The notes below the pieces were generated by a model, which made no database searches, had not been told where the DNA came from, and saw only the letters and a list, made by a program, of their open reading frames with translations. Below, in pieces: positions 51,555 through 60,449 of a stretch of DNA of 64,000 nucleotides. The stretch lies in contig JBGAUT010000009.1 of NCBI GenBank assembly GCA_044228505.1, forward strand, positions 123,482 through 187,481, read 5' to 3'. Origin of the DNA: JAEUKA01 sp044228505 (lineage in GTDB: Bacteria > Myxococcota_A > Polyangia > Palsa-1104 > JAEUJZ01). Numbering within the stretch: position 1 is the first letter of the stretch; each line of letters begins with the position of its first letter. A program made the position numbers and the translations under genes.

Positions 51555-53978
51555 CTATTCACCGAGGCGGGCAATGATCAGCTTGCGGACGAGGGTGGGA
51601 TCGGCAGAGCCGCCGGTCGCTTTGAGGACTTGGCCGACGAACATGCCGAGCAGCGACTTTTTGCCTTCGCGGTAACGGGCCGCGTTATCGGCATTGTCGG
51701 CGATGACCTTGTCGACCAGAGGTTCCAGCGTGCTGTGATCGGCCACCTTCTTTAAGCCAAGCTTGTCGATCAGCGCTTTGGGAGAGCCGCCTTCGCTCAT
51801 CATGTGAGCAAATACGCTCTTGCCCGCACCTACCGAAATCTCGCCTTCATCCACCAGTCGGGCCAGCTCGGCAAGCTGAGCCGCAGCAAACGGTACTTCC
51901 GAAAGGGGTCGATCTTTGAGTGCACGCAGTAGCTCACTCATGATCCACTTCGCGATGCTCTGGGGGCTGTGATAGACCGCCAGCGCGGCTTCAAAGAACT
52001 CCGGTACAGACGGCTCACCCGACAGGATATCGGACTCCTCTTCACCGAGCTTTAGCTCATCGAGATAGCGAGCATAGCGGGCCGCCAGCGCAGGATCTTT
52101 TTGACGGGCCTCTGCGCGAAGCTGGGCCCGACTCTTTTTCTGCGGACGACTTCGTTCTGCGGACTCGTCTTTGGTGACCGGCTCTGCTTTCGGCGTCGGC
52201 TTAGACTCTTCCGGCTCCACTTCGGTTTGGCTCTGCTTGGCCCAGGAGTCGCGCAGCCCGACCACTCTGTTAAACACCAGGTGACCGGGGCGGCTGTTGA
52301 CACAGTCGCTGGCGAAGAATCCCTGACGGGCAAACTGATAGCGACTCCCCGCCGGATCGCCGGCGACGCTCGGCTCGACCAGGGCACCGGATATTACTCG
52401 TAGAGAATCCGGATTTAGATCTTCATGAAAGTCGTGCTCTTCACCAGGCTTTTCTGCGACAAACAGCCGCTCATAGAGCCGTACTTCGCAGGGCAGCGCG
52501 GACTGCCTATCAATCCAGTGAATGTTGCCTTTGACGCGGCGCGAGGACTGTCCACTGCGGGTCGCAGGATCGTATGTGCAGTGCAGTTCGATGACTTTTC
52601 CAGAGTCGTCCGATATTACACCTTCGCAGCGTATAATATATGAAAAGAGGAGCCGGACTTCCTGACCCGGAGACAGCCTGTGGAAGCCTTTCGGGGGCTT
52701 TTCCTCAAAGTCCGATCGTTCGATGTACAGCTCACGCGAAAAGCGCAGCGGACGCGAGCCCGGCTTACCAACATCGGGCGGAAAGTCAGCCGCTTCCACT
52801 TCTTCGCTCTGTCCGGAAGGATAGTTGGTGATCACCACTTTGATCGGATCGAGCACGCACATCCGTCGTGGTGCGCGGTAGTTCAAGTCGTTGCGGATGC
52901 AGTACTCGAGCTTCTCGAAGTCGACCTGGCTGTTGGCTTTGGCCACTCCGATCATGTCCGCAAAGTCGCGGATTGCTTCCGGGGTGTAGCCACGGCGGCG
53001 CAGTCCGGCAATCGTCGGCATGCGCGGGTCATCCCAGCCCGAGACGACTTTTTCCTCTACCAGCTTGAGGAGGTTGCGCTTGGACATCATGGTGTATGCC
53101 AAAGACAGCCGCGCAAACTCGAACTGATGCGGTACTACTTTGGGGAGCAGCTCACGAGCTTCGGCGACTACCCAGTCGTAGAACTCGCGATTGTTTTCAA
53201 ACTCGAGCGTACAGATCGAGTGCGTGATCGACTCGATGGCATCGGACAGAGGATGCGCGTAGTCGTACATCGGATAGATGCACCACGCATCGCCAGTTCG
53301 GTGATGGTGAGCGTGCCGAATTCGATAGATCACCGGATCACGCATCAGCATGTTCTTGGCCGACATATCGATGCGAGCCCGCAGCACATGCGCGCCATCG
53401 GGGAACTCCCCACTTCGCATCCGAGCAAACAGATCGAGGTTTTCTGCCACCGTTCGCTTGGTATAGGGACTCTCTTTGCCCGGTTCGGTGAGCGTGCCGC
53501 GACCTTCACGAATCTCTTCGAGCGTCGAGCTGTCCACGTACGCCTTGCCCTGTTTGATCAGGTAGACCGCGATCTCGTACAGCTTCTCGAAGTAGTCGGA
53601 GGCGAAGAACATCTTGTCGCCCCAGTCGAAGCCGAGCCACTTCACATCGTGCTGGATCGCTTCGACGTACTCGACGTCTTCTTTGGTTGGATTGGTGTCA
53701 TCAAAGCGCAGATGACACGCAGCGCTACGTCCTTGCAGGGCGTAGTCGCGGGCGATTCCGAAGTTTAAGCAGATCGACTTCGCGTGGCCGATATGTAAGT
53801 AGCCGTTCGGTTCCGGAGGAAAGCGAGTGACGACGGTTTGGTGACGGCCGCTTTGCAAATCCGCATCGATGATGTCGCGAATAAAATTGGTCCGAGTGGG
53901 TTCGCCCAACGTGGCGGTGTTGGGGGCTGCGCTCGGGGCGGCACTGGTGTCGGTAGGAGGAACGGTTGCGGTGCTCAC
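51555..53978 (-). CDS. glnS: Glutaminyl-tRNA synthetase with YqeY/GatB-like C-terminal tail
   Basis: 807 aa, about 250 longer than E. coli GlnRS. Class I signatures: PPEPNGYLHIGHAKSICLNF (HIGH, 61-65) and YTMMSKRNLLKLV (KMSKS). The catalytic core and anticodon-binding barrels run to ~570. A charged linker (EVEPEESKPTPKAEPVTKDESAERSRPQKKSR) follows, then a helical tail (~630-807: EFFEAALAVYHSPQSIAKWIMSELLRALKDRPLSE ... KSLLGMFVGQVLKATGGSADPTLVRKLI). The tail resembles the GatB/YqeY domain, as in Deinococcus GlnRS. The start is GTG with GGAG nearby. Confidence 0.95.
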   Translation of the reverse strand: MSTATVPPTDTSAAPSAAPNTATLGEPTRTNFIRDIIDADLQSGRHQTVVTRFPPEPNGYLHIGHAKSICLNFGIARDYALQGRSAACHLRFDDTNPTKEDVEYVEAIQHDVKWLGFDWGDKMFFASDYFEKLYEIAVYLIKQGKAYVDSSTLEEIREGRGTLTEPGKESPYTKRTVAENLDLFARMRSGEFPDGAHVLRARIDMSAKNMLMRDPVIYRIRHAHHHRTGDAWCIYPMYDYAHPLSDAIESITHSICTLEFENNREFYDWVVAEARELLPKVVPHQFEFARLSLAYTMMSKRNLLKLVEEKVVSGWDDPRMPTIAGLRRRGYTPEAIRDFADMIGVAKANSQVDFEKLEYCIRNDLNYRAPRRMCVLDPIKVVITNYPSGQSEEVEAADFPPDVGKPGSRPLRFSRELYIERSDFEEKPPKGFHRLSPGQEVRLLFSYIIRCEGVISDDSGKVIELHCTYDPATRSGQSSRRVKGNIHWIDRQSALPCEVRLYERLFVAEKPGEEHDFHEDLNPDSLRVISGALVEPSVAGDPAGSRYQFARQGFFASDCVNSRPGHLVFNRVVGLRDSWAKQSQTEVEPEESKPTPKAEPVTKDESAERSRPQKKSRAQLRAEARQKDPALAARYARYLDELKLGEEESDILSGEPSVPEFFEAALAVYHSPQSIAKWIMSELLRALKDRPLSEVPFAAAQLAELARLVDEGEISVGAGKSVFAHMMSEGGSPKALIDKLGLKKVADHSTLEPLVDKVIADNADNAARYREGKKSLLGMFVGQVLKATGGSADPTLVRKLIIARLGE

Positions 53979-54092
53979 GGCTCAAGTCTCCGGGTGGTAC
54001 GTCGAGGCGGACGGATTATAGGGAGCGGGTGCGGACCTGGGAAGATCTAACCTAAGTCGGCTCCCAAACCATACACTTGCTGCCCACCTCTA

Positions 54093-55241
54093 ATGACTGT
54101 TATGGTCGACGAAGCCATGGGATTATCTGAGCATCTGTCCGCGCTTCTCCAATCGAAGCTACCGGTGTGGGTCTATGACAATGACCAAGCCCGCATTCGC
54201 TGGGCCAACCCAGAGGCGCTGCTGCTGTGGAAGGCCAAGAGCATGGATGATCTGGCGGCGCGGGACTATTCAGATAACTCACCCGCGACGCAGGCTCGGC
54301 TTGACAGCTACATGCGGGCAGTGCGGCGAGGCGAAGAGATCGCCGAGGACTGGACGCTGTACCCGAGGGGCAAGCCAACGACCATGACGCTGCATGGCTC
54401 CAGCGTCGAGCTAGACGATGGACGGCTGGCGATTCTGTTTCAAGCGATGCACAAGGATCAGACGCTTGAAGGCTCGATGGTGCGGGGCGTCGAAGCGCTG
54501 CGTCACACCTCGATGCTGGTCAGCCTGTTCGATGAGCAGGGCAGCGAGCTGTACCACAACCCGGCGGTGCTTCGTGAGTTTGGTGATGAAGCCAAGCTGT
54601 CCTCGATGTTTCCCAATGACTGGCAAGAAATCCTGCGCACCATCGCGGCGGGCGAGCTGTATCAGGCCGAGCTGTCGGTGAAAGTGAGCTCAGGTGAGTG
54701 TTGGTACGTAGTCGAAGCACGGCGGGCGACGGATCCGGTGACGGGTGGAGCGGGCGTGCTCGTGCAGCAGCGCGATGTCACCAAGCGTCGTCAAGCCGAA
54801 GAACTCGCCGAAACCCGCAACCTGATCGTTGAAGAGCTGCACCACACGCTGGCCCTGGTCGAGACGCAGCGGCAGCAGATCTTGGCACTGTCGGCACCAA
54901 TCCTCGACGTTGGGCGGGGAACCTTGGCGGTGCCGATCATTGGAGAGCTGAGCGATGCCCGTGGCAGCGAGCTGGCCGAGCGACTGCTCGCATCGGTGTC
55001 AGAGAAGCGGGCGCAGTTTGTCATCCTCGATTTGACCGGTTGCGGTGCACTCGATGAGGAAGGGGCGCGGCTGCTTTTGCGGCTGACGCGTTCGATCGAG
55101 CTGCTGGGTTCCCAGACGGTTATCACCGGCGTGGCAGCCGCCCTGGCGCATACCATCGTACGGGCCGGAGTCGATCTGTCGGCACTCAAGACGCTGCGAA
55201 ACTTACGTGACGGCCTCGAGTACTGTCGCCGCAACACCTAA
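54093..55241 (+). CDS. PAS-STAS regulator (RsbR-like)
   Basis: 382 aa (possible later ATG at 54117). Two sensory modules: a PAS-like domain at ~20-120 (SKLPVWVYDNDQARIRWANPEALLLW) and another at ~140-235, a linker helix, then STAS at ~265-375 (APILDVGRGTLAVPIIGELSDARG, VILDLTGCGALDEEGARLLL). At the first RsbR phospho-Thr position it has Glu (LDEEG), which might mimic phosphorylation; the second Thr is kept (VITGV). No RsbS/RsbT partners nearby. A second protein of this type is at 1526-3196. Confidence 0.8.
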   Translation: MTVMVDEAMGLSEHLSALLQSKLPVWVYDNDQARIRWANPEALLLWKAKSMDDLAARDYSDNSPATQARLDSYMRAVRRGEEIAEDWTLYPRGKPTTMTLHGSSVELDDGRLAILFQAMHKDQTLEGSMVRGVEALRHTSMLVSLFDEQGSELYHNPAVLREFGDEAKLSSMFPNDWQEILRTIAAGELYQAELSVKVSSGECWYVVEARRATDPVTGGAGVLVQQRDVTKRRQAEELAETRNLIVEELHHTLALVETQRQQILALSAPILDVGRGTLAVPIIGELSDARGSELAERLLASVSEKRAQFVILDLTGCGALDEEGARLLLRLTRSIELLGSQTVITGVAAALAHTIVRAGVDLSALKTLRNLRDGLEYCRRNT

Positions 55242-55286
55242 GCCACACCCGCCCCATTCGGATAAAGCCGGATAAATCTTTAGCAA

Positions 55287-55316
55287 TTGCCAATACAAAA
55301 TCGGCAACGATACAAT
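55287..55316 (+). promoter_or_regulatory. Sigma-70-like promoter candidate
   Basis: TTGCCA (55287-55292), an 18-bp spacer and TACAAT (55311-55316) lie in a short AT-rich stretch just before the glycine-rich protein gene. The predicted start of transcription would be close to the GTG at 55331, which favours the later ATG at 55361 as the translation start. Confidence 0.45.
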
Positions 55317-55330
55317 TTCAACTGAGTATC

Positions 55331-57922
55331 GTGTCGAAACCGTCTCTACCTAGACAGAGGATGGCAGCCCGCGCCTTGCTGACGCTGGGGATTCTGTCGT
55401 GCACCTGTGCCTGCTCGGCGCAGCAGACGCTGCCTTGGGCAGACACCCAGACGTCCCGCTTGGTGATAAATCCCGACGGAGATCTCACGGTGACGGCGGC
55501 CGGACAAGTGGTGAATAGCTATTCACCGCTGACGGCAGCGGCGGCAGCGGGCGACACGGCGGTCACGGTGCAGAGCCTGGCCCAGCTCGGGGTGAAGGCC
55601 GACGATCTGGTGCTGATCATCCAGATGCAAGGGGCGCAGATCCGATCCACCGATGACGATCAATACGGCACGGTGCAGAGCCTTCAAGGTGCCGGTCTCT
55701 ACGAGCTGTTGCGGGTGCGAGGTGTCGATGGCCCCAACTCGAAGGTGCTGCTCGATACTCGCTGCGGCGGGCTGCGCAACGCCTACAGCTTGGCGGGTCA
55801 CTCTCAGGTGGTACGGGTGCCGCAGGTCGGTAGCTTCACGATCGCCACCGGAGCAAGCGTGCAGGCGCTGGGATGGGATGGTCAGCGTGGCGGCATCGTG
55901 GCGGTGCGGGCCTCGGGCAGTATCACCATCGACGGCGCAATTGATGTGAGCGGCCAGGGTTTTCGCGGCGGTGCGGCGCAGACAGGACTTGTGGCCCAAG
56001 CCGACGAGACGATGGATCGCAGCGGCTATCGCACCACCCAGGTTTCACTTGGCGCGGCCAAGGGCGAGAGCATCGCCGGCAGCGCGGTCGAGTATGCGAT
56101 GGCATCGGGCAACTTTGGCCGAGGTGCTCCTGCCAATGGGGGCGGCGGCGGCAATGGGGTCAAGGGCGGTGGTGGCGGCGGTGCCAACGGTGGCGCAGCG
56201 GTCAGCTATGACGGCAGTGGCGTCATGGATCAGAACGCCGTTGGCAAAGCGGCGTGGATGCTCGATCCGGTCACCATCAGCCTGGGTAAGTTGAGCGCCT
56301 CGAGCGGTGGCGGACGTGGTGGTTACTCGGGCAGTGCGAGCGACCAAGACGCACTCACCAGCGCACCCGGCATTGTTTCGTGGGGCGGCAACCAGCGGCG
56401 AGAGCGCGGTGGTCGCGGTGGCCATCCGATCGTCCAGAGCATAAACAGCCGACTCTTTCTCGGCGGTGGCGGCGGCGGCGGTGATACGAGCGGCAAGACT
56501 GCAGCGCCAGGAACTCCCGGCGGCAACGGCGGCGGCCTGGTGTTTCTATGGGGCAGTCGCCTCACCGGTATGGGTCGAGTCAGCGGCAGCGGGCTTCCTG
56601 GCGGTAGCACCTCGGGGCCAACCCATGATCAGGCGGCCGGTGGCGGCGGTGGCGGTGGCACACTGGCGCTGCTGGTTCCGACGTTGGAAGGGACGCTGCG
56701 ACTGCAAGCTGGGGGCGGACTCGGCGGCAATCAGGGCACTCCGGCCAATGTCGGTGATGCGGCAGGGCCCGGCGGTGGTGGCGGCGGTGGCGTGCTGATC
56801 GTGCCAGCGACGCTGCCGGTCAGTGTCGCTCGTGATAGCCAAGGAGCAGCGGCTGGAACCTCGTTGGCGGCGGCCGTGAGCGAGTTTCCAGTCAATGGTG
56901 CTACCCGTGGCGGCGAGGGCGAAGAGCTTACGTTTGCGCCGGGCAGCGCGATTCCGGGGTGCCTACCGACCGACTTGGCGGTGACCGTGACCAGCACCCA
57001 AAAGAGCGCGGTACCGGGTACCAGCTACACCATGACGGTGACCGTGGAAAACGTCGGTAGCGAACTGGTGCTGGCCGCCCCCCTTTCCGGCTTGCTTACG
57101 CCGAGCGGATTTCCATCGGTGAACTGGAGCTGTAGCGCAACCCCAACCGCGCCCGCCGAGGTCGCGAGCTGCAACCCCAGTCGTGGCTTCCAAGATCTTG
57201 CCTCCACGGTGAGTTTGTCGCCGGGTCAGAAGGTGGTGTATCAGGTCGTGGTGGCGGTGCCCTCTTCTGCGAGTGGACCGATTATCTATCGAGCGAGTGT
57301 CGCCCCAGCCAGCGGGAGCAGTGACGTTGACCTTGGCAACAACCAAGCCACGCTCACCACGCCGATTCAGCCGTCTGCGGACTTGCAGGTGCTGGTGACT
57401 CCGGCCCCGACTCCCGCCGCTCCGTTACAACCGGTGACGGTGCTGGTGTCGGCCCGCAACATGGGGCCGAGCGATGCCCGCGATGTGGTCCTGCGCTTTG
57501 CCGTTCCCGCAGGCTTTCGGGTGGTCCGCGAGCCAAGCTCCCCGCAGCTTGTTTGTACCGGGCAAAGCTCGGGCTACGAGTGTCGCGAGTCCACGCTGGC
57601 CCGCTTTACCACCCATGACGTGCTGCTGGTGGTCGAGCCCATGGCCGACTCCCATCCGAGCGAGCTGCGCTTTTCGGCGCAGGTCAGTGGCTCGGTTCCC
57701 GATGACGTGCTCGCCAACAATGAGACGACCGCCGTGGTGCCGTACGATGCCGCGCTCACACCGTATCGCCCGGCTCAGCTCGGCGGCGGTGGCTTTGGCT
57801 GTGTGATTTCGGCGCAGCAGTCGTCGCGTTCGCAAACAACTTTCGTCTTGGCGCTGCTGCTTGCGACCGCGCCTCGCTTCTTTCGCCGTCTTCGCAGAAG
57901 CCGGCCCTTCCGACATCGTTAG
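55331..57922 (+). CDS. Large glycine-rich surface lipoprotein with DUF11-like repeats and MYXO-CTERM-like tail
   Basis: 863 aa from the GTG (853 from the ATG at 55361). A signal peptide is visible: MAARALLTLGILSCTCAC with lipobox-like cysteines. Residues ~40-200 are beta-rich (TAAGQVVNSYSPLTAAAAAGDTAVTVQ). Residues ~260-520 are very glycine rich (GGGGNGVKGGGGGGANGG). Two DUF11-type domains at ~540-640 and ~665-780 (VTVENVGSELVLAAPLSG; VLVSARNMGPSDARDVVLRFAVPAG). The tail GGFGCVISAQ, then TTFVLALLLATAPRFF and RRLRRSR, matches the Cys-hydrophobic-Arg layout of MYXO-CTERM. Exported surface protein; 9 bp before the OmpA-type gene. Confidence 0.8.
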   Translation: MSKPSLPRQRMAARALLTLGILSCTCACSAQQTLPWADTQTSRLVINPDGDLTVTAAGQVVNSYSPLTAAAAAGDTAVTVQSLAQLGVKADDLVLIIQMQGAQIRSTDDDQYGTVQSLQGAGLYELLRVRGVDGPNSKVLLDTRCGGLRNAYSLAGHSQVVRVPQVGSFTIATGASVQALGWDGQRGGIVAVRASGSITIDGAIDVSGQGFRGGAAQTGLVAQADETMDRSGYRTTQVSLGAAKGESIAGSAVEYAMASGNFGRGAPANGGGGGNGVKGGGGGGANGGAAVSYDGSGVMDQNAVGKAAWMLDPVTISLGKLSASSGGGRGGYSGSASDQDALTSAPGIVSWGGNQRRERGGRGGHPIVQSINSRLFLGGGGGGGDTSGKTAAPGTPGGNGGGLVFLWGSRLTGMGRVSGSGLPGGSTSGPTHDQAAGGGGGGGTLALLVPTLEGTLRLQAGGGLGGNQGTPANVGDAAGPGGGGGGGVLIVPATLPVSVARDSQGAAAGTSLAAAVSEFPVNGATRGGEGEELTFAPGSAIPGCLPTDLAVTVTSTQKSAVPGTSYTMTVTVENVGSELVLAAPLSGLLTPSGFPSVNWSCSATPTAPAEVASCNPSRGFQDLASTVSLSPGQKVVYQVVVAVPSSASGPIIYRASVAPASGSSDVDLGNNQATLTTPIQPSADLQVLVTPAPTPAAPLQPVTVLVSARNMGPSDARDVVLRFAVPAGFRVVREPSSPQLVCTGQSSGYECRESTLARFTTHDVLLVVEPMADSHPSELRFSAQVSGSVPDDVLANNETTAVVPYDAALTPYRPAQLGGGGFGCVISAQQSSRSQTTFVLALLLATAPRFFRRLRRSRPFRHR

Positions 57923-57931
57923 GGGTAGATC

Positions 57932-60010
57932 GTGCGAAAACTCTTGCCAGCCTTTGCCTTGCTTTGGACCTGCGGTGTGACACAAGCGGCGTTTGCCCAA
58001 CAAGCGGGCCCTGGTTTCCAGGTCAACCGCTACGAGCCGACCGCCGCCGGAGAGTGGTCACTACTCGTCGAGCATCCGTGGTACAGCAGCACGCGGTACT
58101 TTGCTGCGGGAATCACCCTCAACTACGCGCACAACCCGCTGACCTATGGACTGCGCTTCCAAGACGGTTCGTACAAGCAGACGGGTTCGATCATTGGGAA
58201 CCAGCTCATCGGGCACATCGATGTCGCAGGCTCGTTCCTGGATCGAATCCTGCTGACGCTGTCGATGCCGATCACGATGTATGAGAGCGGGGATTCGGTC
58301 TATGGAGTGTCTCCCGCCACGGGCGCTGCGGTCGGAGATCCCCGCATCGGGGCACGGGTGCGACTGCTCGGGCAGCCGTATCGCGGGGCGGCCTCGCTGA
58401 GTCTGGGGGCGGATGTCTGGATTCCCATCAACTCGTTTGGCTCTCCTCCGCCCTTTCCTGCGCAGACCGGCGAAACCGGCGTGCGAATTCTGCCCAAGCT
58501 GATTGCGGGCGGCCTCACCCACTCGATCATGTGGTCGGTGACGGCGGGTTACTACTATCGACCGACTCAGTCGCTGTCGAAGCTGCAACCGGCCAATAGC
58601 AACTCCATCGGGGCCGAGCTTCAGTTCGGTGCCGCTGTGGCCTACGCCAATACCGGCTTGGGACTGGCCATCGGTCCTGAAGTGCTCGTTTCGACGGTGG
58701 TGGCCGGGGGACGGGCGTTCCAGCGTGACTCGCTCGGCATCGAGGCACTCCTTGGCGTTCACTACAGCATCGTCAAGCAAGTGCAGCTTACCGTGGGTGG
58801 TGGAACGACCTTCTTCCAGATTCCGGGTGCCCCGGACGTGCGGATTCTGACGCGGCTTGCCTATGCGCCGTGGCGCGAGGAAAAGCAGCCGGACCGAGAC
58901 GGGGACGGCATTGCCGACCACAGCGATGCGTGCCCCGAGGAAGCGGGCGGACCGAACAAAGATCCCAAGAAGCACGGCTGTCCGCTGCCGAACGACCGCG
59001 ACCGCGATGGCATCGTCGACCCCGAGGATCTGTGTGCCGATGTTCCAGCGGGCAAGCATCCCGATCCGGCGCGGCCAGGTTGTCCGCTGGGTGACAAGGA
59101 CGGCGATGGCGTGCTCGATCCAGAGGATTTGTGTCCGACTGATCCGATGGGCAAAGTGCCCGATCCGAATCGCAAGGGCTGTCCGGCAGGCGATAGCGAC
59201 CAGGACGGTGTGCTCGATCCAGAGGACCTGTGCCCGACCGAGCCGATTGGGAAGGTGGCCGACCCCAGCCGCAAGGGCTGCCCGGACAAGGACTCAGATG
59301 GCGATGGCGTGTTCGACTCTGTCGATCAGTGCAAGGATGTTCACGCGGGCTTGATGCCGGACCCGATGCGAGCGGGCTGCCCCTCGCCGGACCGCGATGG
59401 AGACTCGATTGCCGATGCGGTCGATGCGTGCCCCGACAAAAAGGGGGCGCCCTCGGTCGATCCGAAGAAGAACGGCTGCCCCGGCCTGGTCGTTGTGGAA
59501 AGCGGCCAGATTGTGATCTTGAAGCAGGTGTTCTTTGCGACCAACAAGGACACCATTCTGAAGCAGAGCTATCCGGTGCTGGATGCGGTGGCCACGGCGC
59601 TCAAGGCGTTCCCACATCTAAAGAAGGTGCGTGTCGAGGGCCACACCGATAACGTCGGCAAGGCGGATTACAACACCGACCTGTCGGATCGGCGGGCCAA
59701 GAGCGTGATGGCCTACTTGATCGTGAAGGGGGTCGAGGCGACGCGGCTCGATGCCAAGGGCTTTGGGCCGTCGAAGCCGATTGCCGACAACAAGATGGTG
59801 AAGGGGCGGGCGCTCAACCGGCGGGTGGACTTTGTGATTGTGGATCCGGTGTTGCCGGAGGCAAAGATCACGCTGCCGGAGGTGCCGGTGGGGGGTGGTA
59901 AGCCTGCGGCTCGGGCTGCTGGGAATAAGCCGGCGGCTAAGGCGGGGGGGAATAAGCCGGCGGCTAAGGCAGTGGGGAATAAGCCGGCGGCTAAGGCTCC
60001 TGGTAAATAA
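57932..60010 (+). CDS. OmpA-family outer membrane protein with TSP3 repeats
   Basis: 692 aa, starting at GTG 7 nt after AGGGG. Signal peptide LLPAFALLWTCGVTQAAFAQ. Residues ~30-310 form a beta-barrel-like porin part (transporter-type). Next are about six thrombospondin type-3 repeats (DRDGDGIADHSDACP, DKDGDGVLDPEDLCP, DSDQDGVLDPEDLCP, DSDGDGVFDSVDQC, DRDGDSIADAVDACP) that bind Ca. An OmpA peptidoglycan-binding domain follows at ~530-645 (VRVEGHTDNVGKADYNTDLSDRRAKSVMAYL). The C-terminus has four GNKPAAKA-type repeats. It anchors the outer membrane to the wall. 9 bp separate it from the glycine-rich gene, so the two are probably one operon. Confidence 0.9.
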   Translation: MRKLLPAFALLWTCGVTQAAFAQQAGPGFQVNRYEPTAAGEWSLLVEHPWYSSTRYFAAGITLNYAHNPLTYGLRFQDGSYKQTGSIIGNQLIGHIDVAGSFLDRILLTLSMPITMYESGDSVYGVSPATGAAVGDPRIGARVRLLGQPYRGAASLSLGADVWIPINSFGSPPPFPAQTGETGVRILPKLIAGGLTHSIMWSVTAGYYYRPTQSLSKLQPANSNSIGAELQFGAAVAYANTGLGLAIGPEVLVSTVVAGGRAFQRDSLGIEALLGVHYSIVKQVQLTVGGGTTFFQIPGAPDVRILTRLAYAPWREEKQPDRDGDGIADHSDACPEEAGGPNKDPKKHGCPLPNDRDRDGIVDPEDLCADVPAGKHPDPARPGCPLGDKDGDGVLDPEDLCPTDPMGKVPDPNRKGCPAGDSDQDGVLDPEDLCPTEPIGKVADPSRKGCPDKDSDGDGVFDSVDQCKDVHAGLMPDPMRAGCPSPDRDGDSIADAVDACPDKKGAPSVDPKKNGCPGLVVVESGQIVILKQVFFATNKDTILKQSYPVLDAVATALKAFPHLKKVRVEGHTDNVGKADYNTDLSDRRAKSVMAYLIVKGVEATRLDAKGFGPSKPIADNKMVKGRALNRRVDFVIVDPVLPEAKITLPEVPVGGGKPAARAAGNKPAAKAGGNKPAAKAVGNKPAAKAPGK
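59898..60006 (+). repeat. In-gene repeat encoding GNKPAAKA-type units
   Basis: The end of the OmpA-type gene has about four imperfect 27-bp repeats (nine codons, NKPAAKA plus two variable residues), a Lys/Ala-rich flexible tail. Such repeats can change copy number. Confidence 0.8.
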
Positions 60011-60017
60011 GTCCTTA

Positions 60018-60043
60018 CAGGGAGAAACCGAGGTTTCTCCCTG
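60018..60043 (+). terminator. Terminator-like hairpin after the OmpA-type gene
   Basis: CAGGGAGAAAC (60018-60028) and GTTTCTCCCTG (60033-60043) form a perfect 11-bp stem with a CGAG loop, 8 bp after the stop codon. There is no clear T-tract, but stability and position fit a transcription terminator. Confidence 0.65.
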
Positions 60044-60162
60044 AGAAACCTTCTCCGTACCCGCCCGTTCTAGCCTGTCCATTCCTTGGTATCGTCCGCG
60101 ACGGTAGCCCCTCTTTCCCACCCATGCGATAGCGAACACTACAGCACGGCAAGGGACGACCG

Positions 60163-60194
60163 TTTGCTACACATTTGCTACAGCCTTTGCTACA
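60163..60194. repeat. Three direct TTTGCTACA repeats
   Basis: Copies at 60163-60171, 60174-60182 and 60186-60194, with start-to-start spacing of 11 and 12 bp, near one helical turn. This is the layout of iterons or cooperative protein-binding sites. Confidence 0.55.
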
Positions 60195-60318
60195 GGGCCA
60201 GCCCTCTCTCATCCCTTCTTTCTTCTTTGTGTGTAAAGAGAAGGAAAACAGCGTCCCGAGCGTCCTACCTGGCGTCGTCACCGACGGAAACAGGGGAGGG
60301 ACGCTATGCTATTTCACA

Positions 60319-60355
60319 GCGTCCCGTCAGCGTCCCGAGCGTCCCGAGCGTCCCG
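60319..60355. repeat. GCGTCCCG direct repeats
   Basis: Copies start at 60319, 60330, 60339 and 60348 (the last three at a 9-bp period), with a further copy at 60251. The last copy runs into the left arm of the 60350-60376 hairpin. Confidence 0.55.
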
Positions 60356-60376
60356 ACACTTCGCGGTGTTCGGGAC
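60350..60376. terminator. Hairpin GTCCCGACAC / GTGT-T-CGGGAC
   Basis: GTCCCG pairs with CGGGAC and ACAC with GTGT around a 6-nt loop, with one bulged T at 60370. It could serve as terminator or as a structural element of an origin or attachment site. Confidence 0.4.
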
Positions 60377-60412
60377 TCATTGTTCTACCCTCATTGTTGA
60401 GCCATCATTGTT
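60377..60412. repeat. Three TCATTGTT repeats at exact 14-bp spacing
   Basis: Copies at 60377-60384, 60391-60398 and 60405-60412, each followed by six non-conserved bases. Regular spacing suggests protein-binding iterons. Confidence 0.55.
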
Positions 60413-60449
60413 GACCACTTATATTTGTCAGACCTTCCGGGTAGCGTGC

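Larger units (their letters stand above)
60011..60449. other. 439-bp intergenic region dense in direct repeats and hairpins
   Basis: No gene is called. It contains a strong hairpin (60018-60043), three TTTGCTACA repeats, five GCGTCCCG repeats, a hairpin at 60350-60376 and three TCATTGTT repeats spaced exactly 14 bp. It lies between two convergent genes, at the change from chromosomal to element-like genes. Candidate origin, attachment region or regulatory array. Confidence 0.7.

Noticed and set aside
60086..60414. Frames in the repeat-rich intergenic region
   Set aside because: They read through direct repeats and hairpins and produce low-complexity translations.
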